DNA of 51,046 nt from a bacterium. GTDB taxonomy: Bacteria; Electryoneota; AABM5-125-24; Hatepunaeales; Hatepunaeaceae. The position numbers and the translations under genes are program-made. Each line of letters begins with the position of its first letter. The first letter of the stretch is position 1. The stretch spans positions 1 to 51,046 of the forward strand of contig JAIPJL010000008.1 in NCBI GenBank assembly GCA_021734165.1. Reading direction: 5' to 3'. The notes under the pieces are model-generated. The model saw only the letters and a list, made by a program, of their open reading frames with translations. It was not told the DNA's origin and did no database searches. Positions 1 through 7,357 of the stretch are shown here, in pieces.

Positions 1-137
1 ATATTGCAAATTCTGAGCATTTCACTATTTGAGAAAGTTCCGTTTTATCAAGTACTTACAGATTTTTGTTGCGATACCTTTAGCATTATAAATTCTAAAC
101 AATTGTTTTTATTTGACTTTTAACGGGACAGTAGTGA

Positions 138-482
138 TTGTATATATGTATCCTATATATTGGCATATCATGGATTTGGAGATCAAGATATGATATTGCA
201 CGATTCGATGGCAAAATCTGGACATTCAGACCTGTAAAAGCGCTTGATAAATCAAAAATCAAGGGAAGAAAGATTGAGATTTTTCATGAAGACATTATTA
301 GGATAGATGTTCCGAAGTTTGAGAAAAATACGAAAAATCCAAAGCTATTGATTACCTTCAATGCCTACGGAAAGGAGATGACGGTAGAGTCAAATAGTGG
401 ATCAACAGGGGACATCCTAAATGACATTCATACAAATTTTCCCACACTCCTTGGGAGTGAAGCCGAAAAGCGTTATTCATAA
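138..482 (+). CDS. Hypothetical protein, possibly PH-like fold
   Basis: I do not recognise this gene. The 114-residue product has a short hydrophobic N-terminus (about residues 3-13), then a basic stretch (WRSRYDIARFDG) and alternating strand-like segments ending in a polar tail. This resembles, only loosely, small bacterial membrane-anchored PH-type domains. The TTG at 138 directly follows two stops in the same frame (TAG TGA, 132-137), so the gene cannot extend upstream in frame. No convincing ribosome-binding site is visible, so the true start may lie inside, or this may be the tail of a broken gene. It reads in the same direction as the next small ORF, 23 bases downstream. Coding status is uncertain. 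Confidence 0.4.
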   Translation: MYICILYIGISWIWRSRYDIARFDGKIWTFRPVKALDKSKIKGRKIEIFHEDIIRIDVPKFEKNTKNPKLLITFNAYGKEMTVESNSGSTGDILNDIHTNFPTLLGSEAEKRYS

Positions 483-505
483 AGTACTGAATTAAAAGAA
501 AATCT

Positions 506-781
506 ATGTTCCATTTCAAAGTATTCCTTAGCCTGTTGCCCGGCTGGATGATAGTATTTGCTCATTATCCGTTTAATCTCGATGTGGCGCTGAGTGGGCT
601 TAGAACCCGAGGTCTTCTACCTGAACCGGTTGGAATCTGGGTGAGAATAGCCGGCGCTTTTTTCCTTGCGTATATCTGGCTGCCTAAATCAATGACAACA
701 ATTTCACTAATTATGAGGGCAGGTGGAGTAATCTGTATTGTTATCTCATTTATAGCAGGTGTCGGGAATAAGATTAGATAG
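506..781 (+). CDS. Small hypothetical membrane protein
   Basis: This encodes 91 residues starting at ATG 506. Hydrophobic stretches at about residues 6-22, 44-60 and 68-86 suggest two or three membrane segments, with a basic C-terminus (NKIR). I recognise no family motif. The ribosome-binding site is weak (an A-rich AAAGAAAA before the ATG). It sits 23 bases after the preceding small ORF and about 290 bases before the catalase gene, whose own promoter candidate lies between them. Coding is likely from the uninterrupted hydrophobic pattern, but the function is unknown. Confidence 0.5.
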   Translation: MFHFKVFLSLLPGWMIVFAHYPFNLDVALSGLRTRGLLPEPVGIWVRIAGAFFLAYIWLPKSMTTISLIMRAGGVICIVISFIAGVGNKIR

Positions 782-897
782 CAATATAGTCAAGGGATGA
801 TGTTTTTAGTATATCCAATCCTTCTAATATTACAGATAAACATTTCTTGCCTCTCATGAGATTTTAGAACATTGGTCAAGAGAAATTCATTCTAAGC

Positions 898-927
898 TTG
901 ACATTAAGTATGTTTTCAACCTATCTT
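898..927 (+). promoter_or_regulatory. Candidate sigma70-type promoter for catalase
   Basis: TTGACA (898-903) and TATCTT (922-927) are separated by 18 bases. It lies 143 bases upstream of the catalase ATG in a gene-free stretch (782-1069) that holds nothing else I can identify. I see no clear PerR, Fur or OxyR box. Confidence 0.4.
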
Positions 928-1069
928 ACTGAATATTAATAAGTTGATTTTATCGTTCTGGATGCATTCGATAATTGAGAAGTTTCTGTTGAGAATATAA
1001 GCTTCAAGCGAACGAAGCGTCATCAAGTAATAATTTGAAAAGAACAATAATATTTTGGAGGTAATTGTA

Positions 1070-2578
1070 ATGAGTAAAGAGAAACTCACAACAACTCAGG
1101 GAGCTCCGGTTGATAATGATCTCAGCTCCATCACTGCGGGACAGCACGGACCGACACTTCTGCAGGACATTCACCTTGTTGACAAACTTGCTCACTTTGA
1201 CCGTGAAAGAATTCCTGAACGGGTAGTACACGCCAAAGGCGCCGGAGCGCATGGATACTTTGAAGTCACTCATGATCTAACCAAATTTACCCGTGCAAAG
1301 TTTTTATCGAAGGTCGGTAAAAAGACCGATGTTTTTGCCAGATTTTCGACGGTTGGTGGTGAGAAAGGCTCAGCAGATTCAGAGCGTGATCCGCGCGGAT
1401 TTGCCGTCAAGTTCTACACCGAAGAAGGTATTTACGATTTTGTCGGGAATAACACTCCAGTATTCTTTATCCGCGACGCTATGAAATTTCCGGACTTCAT
1501 TCACACTCAAAAGAGAAATCCGGCAAACAATCTGAAAGATCCCGACATGTTCTGGGATTTCCTGTCATTGACGCCGGAATCGATTCATCAGGTTACAGTC
1601 TTATTCTCCGACCGTGGAACTCCCTTCGGCTACCGCAACATCAACGGATACAGCGGTCATACCTATATGTGGTATAATAAGAAAAGGGAATACTTTTGGA
1701 TCAAAATCCACTTTAAAACCGACCAGAATATTAAAACACTGACTCGTGAAGAGGCTGCAAAGCTGGCAGGAAGCGATCCTGATCATTCAACCCGCGATCT
1801 GTATTACAACATTAAAGACGGGAATTATCCTTCCTGGACGGTATCAGTTCAGATCATGTCGCCAGAGGATGCTAAAAAATATCGCTTCGATCCCTTCGAT
1901 ATAACCAAAGTATGGCCTCACGGTGATTATCCATTGCAGCCGCTTGGTAAGATGGTTTTGAATCGCAATCCTGATAATTACTTTGCTGATACCGAGCAAG
2001 CAGCATTCTCACCGGGTAATTTCGTTCCCGGTATCGGACCTTCACCGGACAAGATGCTGCAAGGCAGGTTGTTCAGTTACCATGACACACACCGTCACCG
2101 CCTCGGTACAAACTATCATCTGCTGCCGATCAACGCCAGTAAATCACCTGTACACAGTAACGAGCGGGACGGTGCTATGCGTTCCGACGCAAACGGTGGT
2201 GGTGTTTACCATTATTGGCCCAATAGCTTCGGTGGTCCAAATCCCGACCCGGATCTTGCATTGCCAAAAGTTGATATAGCAGGGATGGCTGCACGTCACG
2301 AGTATAAACTTGGAGATGTTGACTTTGTACAGGCAGGTGAGTTATATTGCAAGGTGATGACAAAGACTGACCGCGAGCATCTTGTCGCCAACCTTGTAGC
2401 TCATCTTAAAGGCGCTAAAAAGCAGTTACAGCTTCGGCAGACGGCATTGTTCTATAAAGCTGATGCTGATTATGGTAAAAAAGTAGCCGAAGGTTTGAAG
2501 TTAAATCTTGATAAAGTCAAACAACTTGCTGCGATGTCCCAGGCTGAACGAGTGAAAGCAACGACTCTTAAAAGTTAG
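1070..2578 (+). CDS. katA: Catalase (monofunctional haem, clade 3 type)
   Basis: Haem catalase that converts hydrogen peroxide to water and oxygen. The start at ATG 1070 is chosen over the in-frame TTG at 1055 because GGAGG (1057-1061) sits 8 bases before it; this gives 502 residues, the usual length for small-subunit catalases. Visible family marks are [18 protein letters not shown] with the distal catalytic His54, the [10 protein letters not shown] segment with the active-site Asn, and [14 protein letters not shown] with the proximal haem-ligand Tyr337. There is no signal peptide, so it is cytoplasmic. It is followed by a strong hairpin terminator and so forms a single-gene unit. It implies exposure to oxygen or peroxide in an otherwise FCB-like genome. 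Family assignment is very secure. Confidence 0.97.
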   Translation: MSKEKLTTTQGAPVDNDLSSITAGQHGPTLLQDIHLVDKLAHFDRERIPERVVHAKGAGAHGYFEVTHDLTKFTRAKFLSKVGKKTDVFARFSTVGGEKGSADSERDPRGFAVKFYTEEGIYDFVGNNTPVFFIRDAMKFPDFIHTQKRNPANNLKDPDMFWDFLSLTPESIHQVTVLFSDRGTPFGYRNINGYSGHTYMWYNKKREYFWIKIHFKTDQNIKTLTREEAAKLAGSDPDHSTRDLYYNIKDGNYPSWTVSVQIMSPEDAKKYRFDPFDITKVWPHGDYPLQPLGKMVLNRNPDNYFADTEQAAFSPGNFVPGIGPSPDKMLQGRLFSYHDTHRHRLGTNYHLLPINASKSPVHSNERDGAMRSDANGGGVYHYWPNSFGGPNPDPDLALPKVDIAGMAARHEYKLGDVDFVQAGELYCKVMTKTDREHLVANLVAHLKGAKKQLQLRQTALFYKADADYGKKVAEGLKLNLDKVKQLAAMSQAERVKATTLKS

Positions 2579-2609
2579 TAACTAATCCGGAAAACGGAGA
2601 ATTTTAACA

Positions 2610-2646
2610 AGCCCCCGGGTAGCTTGCTATCTGGGGGCTCTATTTT
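2610..2646 (+). terminator. Rho-independent terminator after catalase
   Basis: A 12-bp stem (2610-2621 with 2628-2639, containing two G-T wobbles) is capped by a 6-base loop and followed by CTATTTT. It begins 31 bases after the catalase stop and separates it from the ferredoxin operon, whose first codon is about 20 bases further on. Confidence 0.85.
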
Positions 2647-2661
2647 GAAGAGGCTTTGAGT

Positions 2662-3426
2662 TTGAAAACACGCGTATTACGCTATAGTATGTTAACCGTT
2701 GTGCTTGGTTTGACGACATACCTTGCCCTTGGATTTGGCAAGCGGTCTTTTGAAGCATACTGTCCGTTCGGAGGGATGGAAAGTTTGTGGGGTTTGTTCA
2801 GAGAAGGGCAGTTCAGTTGCGCTACAGGACCATTGAATCTGTCAATGCTTGTCGCTGTCATTATTCTTGCTCTGATTGCTAAAAAAGCTTTTTGCGGATG
2901 GGTGTGTCCAATTGGTTTCCTTAGTGAGTTAATTGGCAGATTGGGGTTGAAGATTATTCCGAGAAACACCAAACTTAATCCAAAACTAAATGATAGATTG
3001 AAACTTATCAGGTATGTCGGTTTAATTTTAGCGCTGTATTTTACATACAGGACAGGTGAACTGATTTTACGGGGATATGATCCTTTTTACATAATATTTT
3101 CAGGATTTGGTCACGGTACACTCGGATTAGTTACAATAATTGTTTTCACTATAACAATAATCGGTTCCTTTTTAATTCCGATGTTTTTTTGCAGATATTT
3201 ATGTCCGTTGGGAGCCACTATTGATCCATTCAGCAGACTGGGACTTATAAAAATAGCTCGCGATGAGGAATTATGTATTGATTGCGGTGACTGTCAGGCA
3301 GCCTGCCCGCATGATATCGCGCCTCACGAGATGATTTATGTCAGGCATCGCGACTGCACCAATTGTCTGGAATGTATCGACGCCTGTCCGGAAAAAGATT
3401 GTTTAACCTTGAAAGTGAAGCTCTAA
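2662..3426 (+). CDS. Polyferredoxin-type membrane 4Fe-4S protein (NapH/CcoG-like)
   Basis: Integral membrane iron-sulfur protein of the NapH/MauN/YccM group. It has several membrane segments, an early CPFGG motif, two cytoplasm-facing motifs of the type CGWVCPIG and CRYLCPLGA, then two C-terminal ferredoxin clusters (CIDCGDCQAACPHD and CTNCLECIDACPEK). Such proteins pass electrons across or along the membrane in quinol-linked redox or metal-handling systems. I place the start at TTG 2662, eight bases after AGAGG; TTG 2656 is also possible but lies only two bases from that site. The next gene, one base downstream, is an HMA-like protein, which suggests a role with a metal or redox partner. The exact electron donor and acceptor cannot be read from the sequence. 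Confidence 0.85.
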   Translation: MKTRVLRYSMLTVVLGLTTYLALGFGKRSFEAYCPFGGMESLWGLFREGQFSCATGPLNLSMLVAVIILALIAKKAFCGWVCPIGFLSELIGRLGLKIIPRNTKLNPKLNDRLKLIRYVGLILALYFTYRTGELILRGYDPFYIIFSGFGHGTLGLVTIIVFTITIIGSFLIPMFFCRYLCPLGATIDPFSRLGLIKIARDEELCIDCGDCQAACPHDIAPHEMIYVRHRDCTNCLECIDACPEKDCLTLKVKL

Positions 3427-3427
3427 G

Positions 3428-3790
3428 ATGACTATTCCGAGGTATTCTATTCCGATTTTAACTATTGTGTTGCTATTTGCAGGTTATTTTCTCAGGTTTG
3501 CTTTCACTCAGCCCACAACCTCAGTTGAATTCGGAGAAACTGGTAAGGCTAAGTTAGTCTGCATAGTAGATGGTGTCAAGTGTAAAGGTACTGCCAACTA
3601 TTTTACCAATATGTTTAACGGAGTGGAAGGTATATCTTCAATTGAAACCATTGCAACAGAGCACATAGCCACCTTTACTTACGATCCGACAAAGATTAAT
3701 AGAGAACAAATCAGAAAGATAATCGAGCAGCCAATATTGCTACGGGATGGTTCAAGCCGGCAATTTTTTAGTTGTGTTAAAATGAAGTAA
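3428..3790 (+). CDS. Membrane-anchored HMA-like (heavy-metal-associated) protein
   Basis: This encodes 120 residues: an uncleaved or cleaved N-terminal hydrophobic segment (about 8-27), then one ferredoxin-like babbab domain resembling heavy-metal-associated domains. The metal loop is degenerate: where GMTCxxC would be expected it reads VDGVKCKGTA, keeping one Cys (plus a Cys six residues before it). The C-terminal part has the usual helix-strand pattern (TFTYDPTKINREQIRKII). The ORF starts one base after the stop of the polyferredoxin gene, so the two are almost certainly co-translated and probably work together at the membrane. Domain type is moderately sure; metal binding is not shown. Confidence 0.65.
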   Translation: MTIPRYSIPILTIVLLFAGYFLRFAFTQPTTSVEFGETGKAKLVCIVDGVKCKGTANYFTNMFNGVEGISSIETIATEHIATFTYDPTKINREQIRKIIEQPILLRDGSSRQFFSCVKMK

Positions 3791-3805
3791 AGAAATGAGG
3801 AAGTA

Positions 3806-6499
3806 ATGATTAAACAAAGATTGATCACATTAGTAGTTTTAATTTCTGTAGGACTGCTACTTTGTACTGATAGATGCAATGCGGAGATATTAGAAGAATC
3901 CGGTTCTCTGCTCGAGTTTTTCGCGGGGCACGAGGAAAATTGCGCCTACGACAACTGGGTAAGTCATATATCTGAGGGGATTGCCCGTGCAGGATACAAT
4001 GATTATGCGCCTCCCGAATTAGATCGTCAGACGAATGGCTTTGGAACCTACCAAATAGTTGACAGCCTTGAAAATTACGAAGACATATTAGCTGATTGGT
4101 ATGCCATTTTTGCTAATGTCCTCAGCGGCAACCTTGAAATAGCATTAGATACGCTTGAAGGTTCATATTTTGCGGATGTTTATCAAATGGTTTTATTGGA
4201 AGATGGAGACGAGAGGTATGTTATCTTTCGCGAAATCCTTAATAATGATTACTTCGATGACAACGGCACGGAGGATGAGACAGATGACGTAACCGGTTCG
4301 TTTGATTACGGATGGGGTATATTCATTTTTAATCTAAATCCGAAGACGCCTGAGGTATCTCTCGAAGCTCCTCATCCAAACGATGATTTTATAACAACAT
4401 ATATTTGCATAGATACTTTTTTAAGGCTTGGCGCCCAGGGCTTGTTTGTTAACGGCTCAGGAAGAGAAGTTAAATGGACTGAGTCGGGATCATACGATAA
4501 TTCAAAAACCAGATCTGATCCAACCCGCACCGCTAACGAATCAGCCTTCCAGCAAGCACACAAAGCGATTGTCGATTCGGTTGAGAACGAGCTGATCATA
4601 CAGGTTCACAGCTATGATTCGGAAGGTCGTAATCTTTCGCAATGCCTGCTTTCAACCTGGGACGATGACTATCCAAATCCTCCCATTTTTGATCGTCAAC
4701 TGAATTTTGATCTACTGCACCTTACACCACTTGTTCCAATAGCTGCTAACAGTATCGGAAATGCCGAACACGATTCAATGCGCATCGATAAATATTATGC
4801 TATCTGGAATTTTGGTGAAGAAATCTTCTACAATAATGAGATAGCTATTCCTGACGATATGCCAAGTCTCCAGGGCTGGTATTCTCCACAAAGAGATTAC
4901 TCGCATCTGATACATGATGAACGACTTGATGATGAGAATTATCTTCACGTCGAGCATGATGAGTTTCCCGATGTGATAACTGAAGAACTCCTGAGCTTCT
5001 ACCCTGTTGGAGGAGTTCCGACTTATGAAACTTATGCCAATGCAGTCGAATTCTACCGACCAATGTATTCAGCAATTAATGATTATTATCATTTAGAGCG
5101 ATTACACAGAATTCCGGAGGATTATCAGAGTATTCAGAACGCCATGGATAATTCCTTTGGTGGAGATACTATTCTGGTTAATCCTGGAGTCTATACTGAA
5201 AATATTAATTTTAAGGGCAAAAGAGTAATTCTTGCCAGTCAATTTATAACGACTGATGATCCACAATACATTGAGTCAACCATCATTGATGGAAACGGAA
5301 ACGGCAGGGTTATTGAGTTTTCAAAATCGGAAAATACATTATCATCTGTAGTTGGTCTGACTATTACAGGCGGCAGCGCTGAAGACGGAGCAGGGATTTA
5401 CTGCCAAAACGCAGACCCAATTATAAAACACTGTGTTATAGCCGGAAATAATGCTTCAATAACCGGTGGTGGGATTTTTTGTGAAGGATCTACTCCGAGT
5501 TTCATTAACTGTACAATCACAAGAAATTCAGCGAACGAAAGCGGCGGAGGTGTGTTCTGTTGGGATGGATCAAATCCGCAGTTTACAAATTGCATAATGT
5601 GGGATAATCAACCGCAGGAAGTAGAATTTCTCAGATTTGGTGAATCTAATAATATTACATTCCTGTATTCAGATGTCGCCGGAGGTTTGGAAGGTATTGC
5701 GGTAAACAATAACGGTACGGTACAATGGTTGGACGGCTGCATTAACCAGGATCCTATTTTCAGGGATGCTGCGGGTGGGGATTTTCATCTCTGGGCAGGC
5801 AGTCCCTGCATTGATGCAGGCAGTCCTCAGTATCCGTTAGATCCGGACAGTACATTAATTGAAATGGGAGTGTTTCCTTACTATCATCGTAGCCTTGAAG
5901 CCACTCCAAGCGTGATAGAGTTCGCCGAATTCCAAACCGGAGTAATCGACAGCCTTCCATTAACGATCCACAATACCGGAGACGTTCCGATATTTATAAT
6001 GGGACAGAACATCGATCCCAATGACTCGCCTTTCAGCGTTGGTGTTGGTGGAGGTGAAGTTGAGATCGATTCGAATTCAACTCATACGATATGGATTCGA
6101 TTTCTTACGGAGGTAAATGGTTATTTCGAAGCATATTTATTTATTGAATCCAATGAAGAGGACCAGGACGACCTGGAAATAATCCTGCGAGCAGGCTCGA
6201 TGGATGTTGAACCTGTTGAAGAACCGCTTCCTTTTGAATTTGCGCTTTGCAATATCTACCCAAATCCTTTTAATTCTTCAACGAATATCGTATTCACAGT
6301 ACCGCATCAATCTGATGTGACATTAACCATATATGATTTAATGGGAAGACCTGCTGAAATTTTACTTAACGGTAAACTGCAATCTAACGGAAAACATTCT
6401 GTAAGTTGGAACGCTTCAACATTTCCGGCTGGACTCTATTTTGTGCGTCTGGATGCAGGAGGTTTTAGTCAATCAAAGAAACTCATATTAGTTAAATGA
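3806..6499 (+). CDS. Secreted protein: hydrolase-like domain, beta-helix, ASH-like domain, T9SS sorting domain
   Basis: 897 residues, ATG 3806 with GAGGAAG just upstream. Order of parts: signal peptide (1-27); an unfamiliar domain to about 430 with motifs EAPHPNDD, NESAFQQAHKA and QVHSYD that recall metal-dependent amidohydrolases of the N-formylglutamate type (weak inference); a right-handed beta-helix from about 435 (DYQSIQNAMD, GGDTILVNPGVYTENI, repeated GGGIFCEGSTPSFINC-like coils); an ASH/choice-of-anchor immunoglobulin-like domain from about 695; and a C-terminal T9SS sorting domain with NIYPNPFNSSTNIVF and a final KKLILVK. It starts 15 bases after the HMA-like gene and is probably its operon partner. 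Likely secreted or surface-bound; substrate unknown. Confidence 0.8.
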   Translation: MIKQRLITLVVLISVGLLLCTDRCNAEILEESGSLLEFFAGHEENCAYDNWVSHISEGIARAGYNDYAPPELDRQTNGFGTYQIVDSLENYEDILADWYAIFANVLSGNLEIALDTLEGSYFADVYQMVLLEDGDERYVIFREILNNDYFDDNGTEDETDDVTGSFDYGWGIFIFNLNPKTPEVSLEAPHPNDDFITTYICIDTFLRLGAQGLFVNGSGREVKWTESGSYDNSKTRSDPTRTANESAFQQAHKAIVDSVENELIIQVHSYDSEGRNLSQCLLSTWDDDYPNPPIFDRQLNFDLLHLTPLVPIAANSIGNAEHDSMRIDKYYAIWNFGEEIFYNNEIAIPDDMPSLQGWYSPQRDYSHLIHDERLDDENYLHVEHDEFPDVITEELLSFYPVGGVPTYETYANAVEFYRPMYSAINDYYHLERLHRIPEDYQSIQNAMDNSFGGDTILVNPGVYTENINFKGKRVILASQFITTDDPQYIESTIIDGNGNGRVIEFSKSENTLSSVVGLTITGGSAEDGAGIYCQNADPIIKHCVIAGNNASITGGGIFCEGSTPSFINCTITRNSANESGGGVFCWDGSNPQFTNCIMWDNQPQEVEFLRFGESNNITFLYSDVAGGLEGIAVNNNGTVQWLDGCINQDPIFRDAAGGDFHLWAGSPCIDAGSPQYPLDPDSTLIEMGVFPYYHRSLEATPSVIEFAEFQTGVIDSLPLTIHNTGDVPIFIMGQNIDPNDSPFSVGVGGGEVEIDSNSTHTIWIRFLTEVNGYFEAYLFIESNEEDQDDLEIILRAGSMDVEPVEEPLPFEFALCNIYPNPFNSSTNIVFTVPHQSDVTLTIYDLMGRPAEILLNGKLQSNGKHSVSWNASTFPAGLYFVRLDAGGFSQSKKLILVK

Positions 6500-6637
6500 G
6501 AGTTGTCAGCGGGGCAAACATCCCGTTTGTCATCTGATGAAAGTTCGTCTCGTAACATGTGACAATATACTACTTTTTTATACAAAAGTCAAATCTCGCA
6601 GCAGTTTTCGGGAAAGAATCCAGGCACTCAAAATTAT

Positions 6638-6771
6638 CGTCACATCGTCACAGAATCGGCGGAAAGCCATACCCAGTAAGGGTTAGAGGGTGTGACGGAA
6701 ATGTGACGGAAGTGATGGAACGGTGACGAAAGACTAAACACAAAGCGCACAAAGAACACAAAGATATTTAA
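6638..6771. repeat. Dispersed intergenic repeat, copy 1
   Basis: This is homologous to a second copy at the right end of the window. A 36-base core (6676-6711) is identical to 50969-51004, and the weaker flanks align too: CGTCAC-rich on the left, and on the right a run built from ACACAAAG-like units. Within the copy, CGTCACA on the left and TGTGACG on the right form spaced inverted arms. It lies in the gene-free stretch 6500-7357; 6500-6637 before it holds nothing I can identify. Confidence 0.8.
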
Positions 6772-7015
6772 GTAATTTAGTTTATAGTTACAAGTAAGTT
6801 ACAAGTAGCGAGCGGCAAGTGACGAGTTTTCGCACACAGGTTGCCTGCAAAAGCCCAAAGCCTGATAATGATACTGTCATTAATAATTTTTAACTGATAT
6901 AGTGGCGCAGGCATGAGAGCCTGTGTTAAATTATTATTATATTCAGATAAAAACACCTGATGATGTGGCTTAAAACGTCCCGAAACCTTTGAAATATTCA
7001 GAATACTAAACCTGT

Positions 7016-7193
7016 CATTCCTGCGAAGGAGTCTGTCCGATAATAGCGTAAATCTCGCAACGCACCATTCCAACGGAAGTTGGAATCCAGATAATGATTT
7101 ATTTATTAAGAGTTTACTGGATCCCAGCTTTCGCTGGGATGATGCTTCCCTAAGCGCTTTTAGCATTATCGGACAGACTCGAAGGCAGGAATC
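7016..7193. repeat. Hairpin repeat interrupted by a small insertion
   Basis: The left arm ATTCCTGCGAAGG (about 7017-7029) and the right part CGAAGGCAGGAAT (7180-7192) would form one perfect hairpin, ATTCCTGC-GAAG-GCAGGAAT, if the 150 bases between them and one CGAAGG copy were removed. It is therefore a REP-type hairpin split by the element at 7030-7179. Confidence 0.7.
7030..7179. mobile_element. 150-bp MITE-like element with 15-bp terminal inverted repeats
   Basis: The ends are AGTCTGTCCGATAAT (7030-7044) and its exact reverse complement (7165-7179). Both sides are flanked by CGAAGG (7024-7029 and 7180-7185), a 6-bp target duplication. It contains no gene; inside are two further hairpins, one built on ATTCCAAC/GTTGGAAT and one on CCCAGC/GCTGGG. 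A 21-base stretch at 15020-15040 matches its left end in inverted orientation. No matching transposase is present in the window, so it would be moved in trans. Confidence 0.75.
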
Positions 7194-7257
7194 CAGACAA
7201 GCTAAGTACTTAATAATGCTTATATTATGGATTCCGGTTTTCACCGGAATGACACGG
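7186..7257. repeat. REP-type hairpin region
   Basis: This contains the arm pair ATTCCGG-TTTTCA-CCGGAAT (about 7230-7249) and the motif GGAATCCAG, of the same style as the neighbouring hairpins. A 155-codon reading frame on the minus strand across 6777-7244 is built from these repeats and is not taken as a gene. Confidence 0.5.
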
Positions 7258-7357
7258 TTTTTAAATAATTCAAAGAACTCGAGACGTTTGGCTGCACATT
7301 AGTATAATCGCCTTGTTTGTAAAATGTTGAACACTTTAGATGATTTGGAGAGAGATA

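Noticed and set aside
113-141. TTGACT at 113-118 as a promoter for the first ORF
   Set aside because: The -10 at 17 bases (GATTGT) matches consensus at only three of six positions.
6777-7244. 155-codon open frame on the minus strand
   Set aside because: It is built from hairpin repeats and a MITE-like element, with no family motif or ribosome-binding site; the mobile element explains the sequence.
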